This document shows, piece after piece, positions 26,352-34,225 of a stretch of DNA of 34,255 nucleotides; the first letter of the stretch is position 1, and the number at the start of each line of letters is the position of its first letter. Below the pieces are notes generated by a model. That model had not been told where the DNA came from, searched no databases, and saw only the letters and a list, made by a program, of their open reading frames with translations. The DNA is from Streptomyces spiramenti (lineage in GTDB: Bacteria; Actinomycetota; Actinomycetes; Streptomycetales; Streptomycetaceae), in assembly GCF_012034385.1 (NCBI RefSeq), contig NZ_JAAVJB010000033.1, positions 1 through 34,255 of the forward strand, read 5' to 3'. The position numbers were made by a program, and so were the translations under genes.

Positions 26352-27436
26352 AGGGTGCCCTTCCGCAGGAGCAGGACGAGGAAGACGATGCCGCCGACGA
26401 ACTCGATGATCACCGTGAGGAATCCGGCGGCGTAGAACACGTGCTGCATCAGGAACTGGCCCGCGACGAGGGTGAACAGCCCGAGCAGGAACGCCATCGG
26501 CAGGACGTGGCGGTGTTCGTGGGTTCCGGTGAGCTGGTAGGCGAGGGTCGCGACGAGGAACCCGAAGAAGGTCATGGGCCCGGCCAGCGCGGTGGCGAAA
26601 GCGACGAGCACGGCGACCAGCACCAGCAGCACGGTGAGTTCGCGTTTGTGGTCCACGCCGAGACCGACCGAGGTGTCGCGGCCGAGGAGCAGGGTGTCGA
26701 GCCGGTGGCGGCGGTGCCAGACGACCGCGCCGACCACCAGGCAGACGGCGAAGGCGAGCGGCAGGTAGCTGCCGTCGCTGTTGCTCATCCGGCCGAAGAG
26801 CCGGACCGACAGCATGTCGTAGTCGGTCGGGGAGAGGAGCCGTTGCAGGAACGACGAGAGGCTCTCGAAGGCGAGACCCAGGACGACGCCGACGAGGAGC
26901 AGCAGGTGCAGGTTGGCGAACCTGCCCGCGAAGAGCCAGCGGTAGAGCAGCACCGCGAAGAGCACCATCAGCACGGTCTGTACGACGAGTTTGGGCAGCC
27001 CGTCGGTCCTGGCGAGGGCGGAGCCGCCGAAGACGAAGACCATCGCGGTCTGCATCATCACGTACAGCGAGTCGAACCCCATGATCGACGGGGTGAGGAT
27101 GCGGTTGCTGGTGACGGTCTGGAAGACGACGGTGGCGATGGCGTGCGCGAAGGCGACGACGACCATGGTGCCGAGCGTCGTCAGGCGACGGTCGAAGGCG
27201 AACTGGAAGCTGCCGCGGATGAACAGCAGCAGGTAGCAGACGGCGGCGACCACGACGAGGACGCCGACGATCGCCACGCGGGCACCGGGCGGTGGCGCGG
27301 TGAACCGGGGCAGTCGGGGACGGCGCCGGCAGCGCGAGGGCGGCGGCTCTCCCCGGTCGCCCCGGCGGGAAGCGGGGGCGACGCGCCCGGTCGCCGACTG
27401 CGGCTCGGCGGGCGGCGGTTGTTCAGAAACTGGCAT
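26348..27436 (-). CDS. iron-siderophore ABC permease (FecCD type), second
   Basis: 362 residues from ATG 27436 with GAGG 7 bases upstream. The first ~50 residues are a Pro/Arg-rich cytoplasmic tail unusual for FecCD permeases. They are followed by about nine membrane segments with the hallmarks TLGTMVVVAFAHAIATVVFQ, TPSIMGFDSLYVMMQT, LLGRDTSVGLGVDHK (ATPase-coupling loop) and LAGPMTFFGFLVATLAYQL. It resembles the YclO-like branch. It pairs with the permease at 27423-28397, with which it overlaps by 14 bases, to form the heterodimeric channel. Confidence 0.93.
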   Translation of the reverse strand: MPVSEQPPPAEPQSATGRVAPASRRGDRGEPPPSRCRRRPRLPRFTAPPPGARVAIVGVLVVVAAVCYLLLFIRGSFQFAFDRRLTTLGTMVVVAFAHAIATVVFQTVTSNRILTPSIMGFDSLYVMMQTAMVFVFGGSALARTDGLPKLVVQTVLMVLFAVLLYRWLFAGRFANLHLLLLVGVVLGLAFESLSSFLQRLLSPTDYDMLSVRLFGRMSNSDGSYLPLAFAVCLVVGAVVWHRRHRLDTLLLGRDTSVGLGVDHKRELTVLLVLVAVLVAFATALAGPMTFFGFLVATLAYQLTGTHEHRHVLPMAFLLGLFTLVAGQFLMQHVFYAAGFLTVIIEFVGGIVFLVLLLRKGTL

Positions 27437-28397
27437 GGCGGCGCTGCCTCAGGACAAGTGCGATGAAGACGGCGGCGCCGATCGCGCCGAGGACGACGGA
27501 GACGGGGATCTCCATGGGGGCGACGACGGTCCGGCCGACGAGGTCGCAGGCGAGGATCAGCGCGGCTCCCAGCGCGGCGACCCACGGCAGGTTGCCGCGG
27601 ACGTTGTCGCCGCGCAGCATCGAGACGATGTTGGGGACGATCAGTCCGAGGAACGGCAGGAAGCCGACGACGACCGAGGTGACGCCGGTCGCGACGGCCA
27701 CCAGCACGGTCGCCAGCAGCACGACCCGCTCGTAGTTGACGCCGATGTTCTTCGCGACGTCGGCGCCCAGCCCGGCGACCGTCAGCCGGTCCGCGAGCAG
27801 GAACACCGCCAGGGTGATGATGCCGACGACCCACAGCGGTTCGTAGTGGCCGCGGACGATGCCGCTGAACCCGCCCGAGCGCCAGGCCGACATGGACTGG
27901 AGCAGGTTGAAGGTGGCGGCGAGGTAGACGGTGACGGCGGAGACGACAGCGCCGAGCATGATGCCGATGAGCGGGACGATCAGCGAGGAGCGAAGCGCGA
28001 CGCGCCGCAGCACGCCGAGGAAGACCAGTGAGCCGATCATCGCGAAGAAGCTCGCGACGATCATGCGGGTCAGCGGCGCGGCGCCGGGTGTGACGATCAG
28101 CGTGACCAGGATGCCGAGTCCGGCCCACTGCGCGGTGCCGGTGGTGGTGGGCTCCACGAACCGGTTCTGGGTGACCATCTGCATGATGAGTCCGGACACG
28201 CTCATCGCGACACCGGCGAGGACCAGCGCCAGGGTGCGCGGTACGCGCGAGATGAGGAACATCTCGCGGGCGGCCGGGTCCTCGATCAGTCGGCTGATGG
28301 TGATGTCGTAGCCGCCGGTCATCAGTGAGGCGGCGAGGAGTGCGAGAAGCACAACGACGACGCCGGTCCGCAGCAGGACCGGCCGGGCGGTCTTCAC
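27423..28397 (-). CDS. iron-siderophore ABC permease (FecCD type), first
   Basis: 324 residues from GTG 28397, chosen because AGGAG lies about 7 bases upstream; the much longer open frame upstream is a shadow of the binding-protein gene. Conserved FecCD segments: LISRVPRTLALVLAGVAMSV, SGLIMQMVTQNRFVEPTTTG, the coupling loop GLGADVAKNIGVNYER, and VVGFLPFLGLIVPNIVSMLR. Nine or so transmembrane helices. Second gene of the operon, 128 bases after the binding-protein gene and separated from it by a hairpin (28426-28468). Confidence 0.95.
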   Translation of the reverse strand: MKTARPVLLRTGVVVVLLALLAASLMTGGYDITISRLIEDPAAREMFLISRVPRTLALVLAGVAMSVSGLIMQMVTQNRFVEPTTTGTAQWAGLGILVTLIVTPGAAPLTRMIVASFFAMIGSLVFLGVLRRVALRSSLIVPLIGIMLGAVVSAVTVYLAATFNLLQSMSAWRSGGFSGIVRGHYEPLWVVGIITLAVFLLADRLTVAGLGADVAKNIGVNYERVVLLATVLVAVATGVTSVVVGFLPFLGLIVPNIVSMLRGDNVRGNLPWVAALGAALILACDLVGRTVVAPMEIPVSVVLGAIGAAVFIALVLRQRRHASF

Positions 28398-28425
28398 GAC
28401 CGTCTCCTTTCGTGGCCGTCGCACG

Positions 28426-28468
28426 GCCGTCGGCCGGGTGGGCGTGGCTGCCTCGCCCGGCCGACGGC
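28426..28468 (-). terminator. intercistronic hairpin in the siderophore operon
   Basis: GCCGTCGGCCGGG (28426-28438) is perfectly complementary to CCCGGCCGACGGC (28456-28468) with a 17-base loop. It lies between the binding-protein stop and the first permease. Such stems usually stop part of the transcription or protect the upstream mRNA, raising binding protein over permease. Confidence 0.7.
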
Positions 28469-28525
28469 TGTGTTTCGGCGGCTGCGGCGGTGCGACGGGT
28501 GGCGTCGCGTGCCGCGTCCGGCCGG

Positions 28526-29530
28526 TCAGGCGGTGCCGGTGAAGGCTTCCTCGATCTGGCGGTAGACCTCGGTGTAGGCGTGGATGCCCTCGGTCACGTA
28601 GAACGGCGTGGGGAGGATGATGATCTGGTCCTCCTGCACGAACGTGGTGTCGGCCCATGCCTCCTGGCTGTCGATGAGCTCCCGGGCGGGGCTGGCGCCC
28701 TCGGTGCCGGTGGCGGCGTCGAAGTCGAAGGCGATCAGCCACTCGGGGTCGAACTGGGCGACGGTCTCGGGCGCGAGGCCGGAGTCGTTGTGGTGGGCGC
28801 CGGAGTCGAGGTCCTCGTCCGCGAAGACGTCGCTGAGGTCGAGCGGGGCGATGATGCGGCCGATGCGGCCGGCGCCGTTGTCGATGTTCCCGCCGCCCGC
28901 GGCGCCGAGGAAGACGGTCTCGCCCGAGGTGGCTTCGGTGGCCGCGGCGACCGCGGCGTCGAACTCCTCGATGATGGCGGCGGCTTCGTCCTGCTTGTTG
29001 AAGATCTCGCCGAGGATCTCGGTCTGGTTCTTCAGCCCCTCGACCCACGCCTCGGGGGACTCCTGGCCCGGGGTGATCTCGATGGTGGTGGCGATCTTCT
29101 CCAGGTCGTCGGTGTACTCGGAGAAGCGGTAGCCGCCGATGATGAGGTCCGGCTCGGCCTCGCTGACGGCCTCCAGCTGCGGCTCGTGGTGAAGGCCGGC
29201 GTCGAGGATCGAGTCGTCGCCGTGCCAGTCCTGCACCTCGGGGATGTTGGCGATCAACGGCTTGGGTACGGCGACGGGTTCGACACCGAACGCCTTCAGG
29301 GTCTGCATCGAGGTGTTGTCGAGGGCGACGACGCGCTGGGGCTCGACGGGGACCTCGATGGAACCGTTGGTCGCCTCGACGGTGATGGTGGTGGACTCGC
29401 CGGCGCTGTCGCTGCCCGCGTCCCCGTCCGAGCCGGAGTCGTCGCTGCCGCAGGCGGAGAGCAGCAGCGCGGCGGCGACCGCTCCGGACGTGACGGCGAC
29501 CTTCGACCTACCCAGCACGAATCGAGACAT
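28526..29530 (-). CDS. iron-siderophore binding lipoprotein (FecB/FatB type)
   Basis: 334 residues from ATG 29530. A basic start, a hydrophobic stretch and the lipobox LLLSAC near residue 25-30 mark a lipoprotein anchored outside the membrane. A Ser/Asp/Gly linker follows, then the two-lobed binding domain: PQRVVALDNTSMQTLKAFGV, EAEPDLIIGGYRFSEYTDDL, then ETVAQFDPEWLIAFDFDA and ILPTPFYVTEGIHAYTEVY. It captures a ferric siderophore and passes it to the two permeases. First gene of the operon, with an iron box 45 bases upstream of its start. No biosynthesis genes are nearby, so a foreign siderophore is possible. Confidence 0.95.
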   Translation of the reverse strand: MSRFVLGRSKVAVTSGAVAAALLLSACGSDDSGSDGDAGSDSAGESTTITVEATNGSIEVPVEPQRVVALDNTSMQTLKAFGVEPVAVPKPLIANIPEVQDWHGDDSILDAGLHHEPQLEAVSEAEPDLIIGGYRFSEYTDDLEKIATTIEITPGQESPEAWVEGLKNQTEILGEIFNKQDEAAAIIEEFDAAVAAATEATSGETVFLGAAGGGNIDNGAGRIGRIIAPLDLSDVFADEDLDSGAHHNDSGLAPETVAQFDPEWLIAFDFDAATGTEGASPARELIDSQEAWADTTFVQEDQIIILPTPFYVTEGIHAYTEVYRQIEEAFTGTA

Positions 29531-29574
29531 ACCCAACCAATCAGAGACAAGAAGCAGCGCCGACCGGCGCGAAC

Positions 29575-29593
29575 TTAGGTTAGGCTAACCATA
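29575..29593 (-). promoter_or_regulatory. iron box (DmdR/IdeR-type operator)
   Basis: TTAGGTTAGGCTAACCATA closely matches the 19-bp actinobacterial iron box, with the central GGTTAGGCTAACC intact. It lies 45-63 bases before the start of the binding-protein gene. Iron-loaded DmdR1/IdeR should repress the operon here and release it in iron starvation. Confidence 0.92.
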
Positions 29594-29996
29594 CTTTCGG
29601 GTCAACATCTCCACAGCTCCGCCACGGGCGCCCCGGGCACCACCGACGGGACGTGAGCACCGCACCGGCCCGTCCGGGATCGACTCAACCGGGTTACTGG
29701 AAGCGTGAGTTGGCTGCACCGCGCGACACGGGAGGGCGCGAGAAGGACCCCGGGACACGATCCGGCCACGGTCCGCACGACCGGAGCAGTACGGGAGGAC
29801 CACCGCCCCTGCGGTGCACGACCCTCCACGGAGGAGCGCGGCGCGGAACGGTGCGGCGACAACGCAGGGGCGGGCGCTGGAAGCGCGGCGGCGCGGGGAG
29901 GTGCCCCGGCGCGGGGAAGTCCGACGGCTCGGCGCGTGCGGCTGCGCACGGGGAGACCCGGACAGCCCCGGGAGCGGGGCCGCGCGGACGTACGTC
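29594..29996. other. 400-base stretch without a supported gene
   Basis: Between the iron box and the end of the aldehyde dehydrogenase gene. Open frames exist on both strands but their translations are Arg/Pro/Gly-rich and featureless. No terminator or other element stands out. Confidence 0.5.
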
Positions 29997-31469
29997 TCAG
30001 AGCGGGTAGGTGCCGTGCCCGTGACGGACGGAGATCCACTTGGCGGTGGTGAACGCGTCGACCATCGCCTCGCCGTTGAGCCTGCCGAGACCCGACCGCT
30101 TCTCGCTGCCGAACGGCACCAGCGGCTCGTCGGCGAGGGTGGCGTCGTTGACGTGCACGACACCCGACTCGATCCGCTGCGCCACCCGCAGGCCGCGGCG
30201 GACGTCACGGGTGAAGACCGCACCGCTCAGCCCGTTGGTGGTGGAGTTGGCGACCCGGACGGCCTCGTCCTCCCCTGTGAACCCGCGCACCACCACCACC
30301 GGACCGAAGATCTCCCGGTGCAGCAGCGCCGCTCCGGCGGGCACGTCGGTCAGCACCGTGGGCGGCAGCAGGTTCCCCGCCCGCGCGCCGCCGACCAGCA
30401 TCCTGGCCCCCGCCGCGACCGCCGCCCTGACGTCCACGTCGAGCCGCTCCGCGTCCCTCGCCGCCATCAGCGGCCCCACCTGGACCCCCGGGTCCCGCGG
30501 GTCCCCGGCGCGCAGCGCCGTCACCCGGGCCAGCAACCGCTCCGTGAACGGCTCCAGGACCGCCCGGTCCACCAGGACGCGGGAGGCGGACATGCAGAGC
30601 CGCCCGGCGTCGAGGAACCGACTGAAGACGGCGGCCTCGGCCGCCCGGTCGAGGTCGGCGTCGTCCAGGACGAGGAGGGAACTGGTGCCGCCCGTCTCCA
30701 GCACGGCGCGCTTGAGGTTGCGGCCGGCGACGGCAGCGACGTGGCGCCCGCTCTCCTCGGAGCCGGTGAAGCAGACCACCTGCGGCACGCGGTGCTCGAT
30801 CAACGCGTCGCCGACCTCCGCCACATCGGTGGTGAGGACGCTCAACAGCCCCGGCGGCAGCCCCGCCTCCTCCAGCAGCCGGGCGATGACCACGCCGCCG
30901 CAGACCGGGGCCGCCTGGTGCGGCTTGAGGACCACCGCGTTGCCGAGCGCCAGCGCGGCGGCGACGGGCTTGAGCGCGAGCAGCAGCGGGAACGTGGAGG
31001 GGCCGATGACGCAGACGGTGCCGCACGGCACCCGCGTCACGTGGTTCTCCTTGCCGTCGACCGTGGAGGGCACCACACGCCCCTCGGAACGCAGGGGGAG
31101 TTGAGCCACCTCGTCGAGGAAGTCGCGCGCCAGCGCGACCTCGTGGGCCGCCCGCCACCGGGTCGCGCCGAGTTCGGTGGTCATGGCGTCGAGGATCTCC
31201 GCCTCGCGCTCGCCCAGGACCTTCGCCGCCCGCAGCAGCACCGCCCGGCGCTCGTGGGGTCCGGTGACGGCCCAGTCGCGCTGCGCCTGCTCGGCGGCCA
31301 GGTAGGCGGTGTCCACCTCGACGGCGGTGGCGACGGTGATGCTGGTCAGCTTCGCGCCCGTCCAGGGGTCGAAGTCCACGACATCCCACCCGCCGGTGCC
31401 CGTTCGCCAGGCACCCGCGAGGAACTGCTGCGCGGCGAACGGCTCCACCCACGCGGGAAACGGCGACAT
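29997..31469 (-). CDS. aldehyde dehydrogenase-superfamily protein with altered active site
   Basis: 490 residues, full ALDH length, from ATG 31469. Cofactor Lys182 (VVLKPHQAAP), the FTGSEESG loop, general base Glu258 (LETGG), nucleophile Cys292 (LCMSASR) and REIFGPVVVV are present. Two departures are visible. The segment normally written PWNFPL is PSTFPL, so the catalytic oxyanion Asn is Thr159. The usual N-x-GQ-x-C is DAGRLC. The first change should weaken or alter aldehyde oxidation, as the Asn stabilises the thiohemiacetal. The closest type by pattern is the benzaldehyde/vanillin dehydrogenase group. It ends 29 codons' worth of bases after the whiJ-like gene stop on the same strand (56-base gap), so the two may be co-transcribed. 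Confidence 0.85.
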   Translation of the reverse strand: MSPFPAWVEPFAAQQFLAGAWRTGTGGWDVVDFDPWTGAKLTSITVATAVEVDTAYLAAEQAQRDWAVTGPHERRAVLLRAAKVLGEREAEILDAMTTELGATRWRAAHEVALARDFLDEVAQLPLRSEGRVVPSTVDGKENHVTRVPCGTVCVIGPSTFPLLLALKPVAAALALGNAVVLKPHQAAPVCGGVVIARLLEEAGLPPGLLSVLTTDVAEVGDALIEHRVPQVVCFTGSEESGRHVAAVAGRNLKRAVLETGGTSSLLVLDDADLDRAAEAAVFSRFLDAGRLCMSASRVLVDRAVLEPFTERLLARVTALRAGDPRDPGVQVGPLMAARDAERLDVDVRAAVAAGARMLVGGARAGNLLPPTVLTDVPAGAALLHREIFGPVVVVRGFTGEDEAVRVANSTTNGLSGAVFTRDVRRGLRVAQRIESGVVHVNDATLADEPLVPFGSEKRSGLGRLNGEAMVDAFTTAKWISVRHGHGTYPL

Positions 31470-31525
31470 GATGCCCCCAGCACAGCTACGGCTCAAGGAT
31501 GGCGCGACGCCATCTGCCGCCGATA

Positions 31526-32425
31526 CTAGAGCTGTTGGGCGATCTCGTGGAGCAGGCGACGCGTCGCCGCCGGGTCGAGCGCGGCACCGCTGAGCCCGTC
31601 GAACGCCCGGCGGTAGGCGGTGGTGTCCTCGGGCTTGTCCAGGTAGAGGGCGCTGGTGAGTTCCTCGACGTACGCGACGTCCGCGATCTCCGCCTCCGCG
31701 AACGAGAGCAGGACGAACGCCCCGGCGACCCCGGCGTGTCCGCCGTGGGAGAAGGGGATCACGCCGAGGGTGACGTTGTCGCGCTCCGACAGCTGCACCA
31801 GCAGCGCGAGTTGGGCCCGCATCACCTCGGACCCGCCGTAGGCGCGTCGGAGCGCGGCCTCGTCGAGGACGCAGTGCAACTGCGGTGCGTTCTCCGACAG
31901 CAGCAGCTTCTGGCGGCCCATGCGCAGCCCGACCCGCCGGTCCACCTCCGCACGCGACAGCTCCGGGAAGTTGCTGGTGACGACGGCGTGGGCGTACTCC
32001 TCGGACTGGAGCAGCCCGGGAATGAACTGGACCTCGTAGGTGCGGATGTCGTTGGCGGCCTCTTCCAGGCCGACGAAGGTCGGGAACCAGCCGGGCAGCA
32101 CGTCGTGGTAGCTGTGCCACCAGCCGGCGAGGCCGGAGGTGCGGGCCATGGAGAGCAGCGGCTCGCGTTCCGTCTCGTCGGTGACGCCGTAGAGGGTGAG
32201 CAGGTCGGCGACGTCGCGCGGCTTGAAGCTGACGCGGCCGAGCTCCATGCGGCTGATCTTGGACTCGGAGGCGCGGATCGAGTAGCCCGCCGCCTCCCGG
32301 GTGACGCCCCGCGACTCCCGCAGCCGACGCAGCTGCGCGCCGAGCAGGATGCGGCGGACCATGGGGCCACCGGCCTCGGCACCGCTCGGCGGTTCACCGG
32401 ATGCCGACGACGGCTGCGTACTCAT
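31526..32425 (-). CDS. WhiJ-like XRE regulator with DUF5753
   Basis: 299 residues from ATG 32425 with AAGGA 9 bases upstream. Residues 25-85 are a helix-turn-helix (LGAQLRRLRESRGVTREAAG, then ASESKISRMELGRVSF). The rest is DUF5753 (about 105-295), with the typical WWHSYHDVLPGWFPTFVGLE, QFIPGLLQSEEYAHAVV and YVEELTSALYLDKPED. In S. coelicolor, WhiJ and its many paralogues are encoded with an AbaA-type HATPase and a DUF397 protein and act on sporulation or antibiotic timing; the same three classes occur here (32693, 33470). The exact developmental role of this set is unknown. Confidence 0.93.
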   Translation of the reverse strand: MSTQPSSASGEPPSGAEAGGPMVRRILLGAQLRRLRESRGVTREAAGYSIRASESKISRMELGRVSFKPRDVADLLTLYGVTDETEREPLLSMARTSGLAGWWHSYHDVLPGWFPTFVGLEEAANDIRTYEVQFIPGLLQSEEYAHAVVTSNFPELSRAEVDRRVGLRMGRQKLLLSENAPQLHCVLDEAALRRAYGGSEVMRAQLALLVQLSERDNVTLGVIPFSHGGHAGVAGAFVLLSFAEAEIADVAYVEELTSALYLDKPEDTTAYRRAFDGLSGAALDPAATRRLLHEIAQQL

Positions 32426-32519
32426 GTGCTCAGGTCCTTCCACGTTCCGACATGCCGAAGTGTGCCATCTCCGAGCTTCGTTGTGTGCTTGCTCGGTTAC
32501 ACAGCATCGATTTTTGTCC

Positions 32520-32547
32520 GTGCACGTGCATCTGCCCTTGCATTTGC
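32520..32547 (+). promoter_or_regulatory. two-part motif, copy 1, in the whiJ-like/HATPase intergenic region
   Basis: GTGCACGTGCAT (32520-32531), seven bases, then TGCATTTGC (32539-32547). The same arrangement with the same 7-base spacing occurs upstream of the DUF397 gene. Contains the palindrome TGCACGTGCA. Confidence 0.75.
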
Positions 32548-32564
32548 GCGGGACGTTGGGAAGC

Positions 32565-32729
32565 ATGACTGATACGCACTGCGCGTCGGTGCGTCCGTAC
32601 GACCTTGCCGGATTCACGGGGGTGGCCGGGGGCACGCACGCCCTGGCGCAGTCCGGTGGATATCGCCACGTGAACGCCAGGAGTGCCGCGCCATGGGTAC
32701 CGAAGGAGTCTCCGTTCTCGCTCAGTTAG
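32565..32729 (+). CDS. possible 54-codon open frame before the HATPase gene
   Basis: ATG 32565 follows TTGGGAAGC, 18 bases after the two-part motif, and the frame overlaps the HATPase start by 37 bases. The peptide (MTDTHCASVRPYDLAGFTGV and so on) resembles nothing known to me. It may be a leader peptide coupling translation, or simply untranslated leader. Confidence 0.25.
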   Translation: MTDTHCASVRPYDLAGFTGVAGGTHALAQSGGYRHVNARSAAPWVPKESPFSLS

Positions 32730-33172
32730 AGCGGCGCGCCCCGCTCATCGACCCCGGAAGCCTCGCCGGAGCCGCCTCCCTGCGACTGCCGGGCCGCCTC
32801 GAATCGGTCCGCTCGGCCCGCACGTTCACCCGCGACACCCTCGCGTTCTGGCGGCTGACCGAGCAGTTCGACCCCGTCGGACTCGTCGTCTCCGAGCTCG
32901 TCACCAACGCACTGCGCCACGGCGCGGAGCCGCACGCGCTCCAGCCGGGAGACTCCCCTGTCGAGCTGGAACTGCTGTGCAGCTCACGGCGGTTGGTCTG
33001 CGCGGTCCACGACCGGAGCACCGGCGAGCCACGGGTCAACGAGGCCGGCTTCTCCGACGAGGGAGGCCGCGGCCTCCAACTGGTGGAGTGCTTCAGCGAC
33101 GGCTGGGGCTGGCGCACCCGCGGCAGCGGGCTGCTCGGGAAGGTCGTCTGGGCGAGCTTCCGGCTCGGCTGA
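32693..33172 (+). CDS. AbaA-type HATPase (anti-sigma-like ATP-binding protein)
   Basis: 159 residues from ATG 32693 with AGGAG 7 bases upstream. A GHKL ATPase of the RsbW-like group: the N-box is VVSELVTNALRHG with the Mg-binding Asn, the G1-like box is VHDRSTGEPR and the G2 box is GGRGLQLV. The start RLESVRSARTFTRDTLAFW is typical of Streptomyces HATPase_c_2 proteins. In WhiJ/AbaA-type loci this partner accompanies the XRE and DUF397 proteins; it may bind a sigma or anti-sigma-antagonist partner. It is divergent from the XRE gene. Confidence 0.92.
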   Translation: MGTEGVSVLAQLERRAPLIDPGSLAGAASLRLPGRLESVRSARTFTRDTLAFWRLTEQFDPVGLVVSELVTNALRHGAEPHALQPGDSPVELELLCSSRRLVCAVHDRSTGEPRVNEAGFSDEGGRGLQLVECFSDGWGWRTRGSGLLGKVVWASFRLG

Positions 33173-33178
33173 TGGCCT

Positions 33179-33201
33179 GCGCCCGGCGGCCCGCCGGGCG
33201 C
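33179..33201 (+). terminator. terminator of the HATPase gene
   Basis: GCGCCCGGC (33179-33187) pairs with GCCGGGCGC (33193-33201) around 5 bases. A second stem, GCGCGAG/CTCGCGC, follows at about 33199-33224. Confidence 0.75.
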
Positions 33202-33399
33202 GAGAGGGGCCGGGCCCTCGCGCCCTGAGGCTCGCGAACCCGGCCGAAACGGTTCGAACATGTCGCGCCACTACTACCGCGGGCGTGCGACGGGCGCGGA
33301 CCGGCGGAACACGAGAGCCGCCGGGTGAGCGCGCGGCCGGGGGCCGCGACACACGGAACACCGGGCGCCTCGTGGTCGGTTCTTCCTGGTCAGAGCTCT

Positions 33400-33416
33400 G
33401 TCACCCCTGGGGTGAC
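33400..33416. promoter_or_regulatory. 17-bp palindrome between HATPase and DUF397 genes
   Basis: GTCACCCC-T-GGGGTGAC, perfect 8-1-8. A related GGGTGACCCC occurs at about 33451-33460. It could be the DUF397 terminator or a binding site; the rest of 33225-33469 shows nothing more. Confidence 0.45.
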
Positions 33417-33469
33417 CTCCGCCACACGGGGCGGTGGGTCATCGCGCCGTAGGGTGACCCCACTCGCCG

Positions 33470-33706
33470 TCAGACGAGCAGGTGGTCGAACTCCCCGTCC
33501 TTGGCGCCGAGCAGCATGGCCTCGACCTCGGCGCGGGTGTAGACGATCTGCGGTCCGTCAGGGAAACGGGAGTTGCGCATCGCGATCTCGCCGCCCGGCA
33601 GGCGGGCGAACTCGGCACAGTTGCCCTGTCCGTTGCTGTAGCTGCTCTTGATCCAGGCGGCGTCGCGCAACTGGTGCGCGAGCGGGGCGTCATACGTCTC
33701 GGCCAC
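33470..33706 (-). CDS. DUF397 protein (AbaA/WhiJ-cluster partner)
   Basis: 78 residues from GTG 33706 with GGGGAG 6 bases upstream. The DUF397 core is complete: AAWIKSSYSNGQGNCAEFAR, then EIAMRNSRFPDGPQIVYT and the closing EVEAMLLGAKDGEFDHLL. DUF397 proteins are small partners, possibly antitoxin-like or co-regulators, of XRE-DUF5753 proteins in Streptomyces, where dozens of such pairs exist. The two-part motif shared with the XRE/HATPase promoter lies about 90 bases upstream on the same strand, which ties its control to that of the other two genes. Confidence 0.95.
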   Translation of the reverse strand: MAETYDAPLAHQLRDAAWIKSSYSNGQGNCAEFARLPGGEIAMRNSRFPDGPQIVYTRAEVEAMLLGAKDGEFDHLLV

Positions 33707-33795
33707 GGGTCACTCCCCTGGTCAGGCGGAAGGTCCACGGGCCCTCGGAGCGGTTCCGGGGGCTCAACTTCTCGGGATCATAACCCCGTTCAGGT

Positions 33796-33823
33796 GCAGA
33801 TGCACGGTCGTATGCACGTGCAC
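33796..33823 (-). promoter_or_regulatory. two-part motif, copy 2, upstream of the DUF397 gene
   Basis: On the minus strand GTGCACGTGCAT (33823-33812), seven bases, then TGCATCTGC (33804-33796). It is identical to copy 1 except for one base of the right half, with the same spacing, and points toward the DUF397 gene. Confidence 0.75.
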
Positions 33824-34117
33824 GACCCCGGGTCGCGACACCGTCACAGTCGGTGCGAAATGGGGCAAGACACTCGGTCACCCTGCGTGACTCCCATCCG
33901 ATCGCGCCCCGACGGCCACCCGGCTCTCATCCCCACCCCGCGCCGGGACGCCCGGCCGGCACGCGAGTCCGGACGCCGCGCCCCTGCCGCATCCCCGTCC
34001 CCACACCCACCGCCGTCCGACGCGCCACCGGGTCGCCGCGCGGCGCCGTGCCCCCTGGCGCGGAGCGCCCCCGTCGATACTCTGGGACGGGGACGAACGG
34101 GACCAAGGACGGACCAC

Positions 34118-34225
34118 ATGCGCACACCGAACGCCTACCGCCGCCCGGACGCGCACCACCTCCCGGCGCCGGGGGTGGTGGTGGGGGCTGCGGACGGTTG
34201 CTCGTTGGACATGCCCGCAGGGTAG
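34118..34225 (+). CDS. 35-residue putative peptide, unknown
   Basis: Signals are good for so short a frame: GATACT (34076-34081) as -10, AAGGA about 10 bases before ATG 34118, and a TAG stop at 34223-34225. The peptide starts MRTPNAYRRPDAHHLPAPGV, then VVGAADGCSLDMPAG. A charged front and a small-residue back with one Cys would suit a RiPP precursor or a signalling peptide, but no leader motif is recognised and the window ends 30 bases later. The stretch 33824-34075 shows no gene. Confidence 0.4.
   Translation: MRTPNAYRRPDAHHLPAPGVVVGAADGCSLDMPAG

Noticed and set aside
29814-31529. 571-codon + strand frame over the aldehyde dehydrogenase gene
   Set aside because: Shadow of a gene with identifiable catalytic residues on the other strand.
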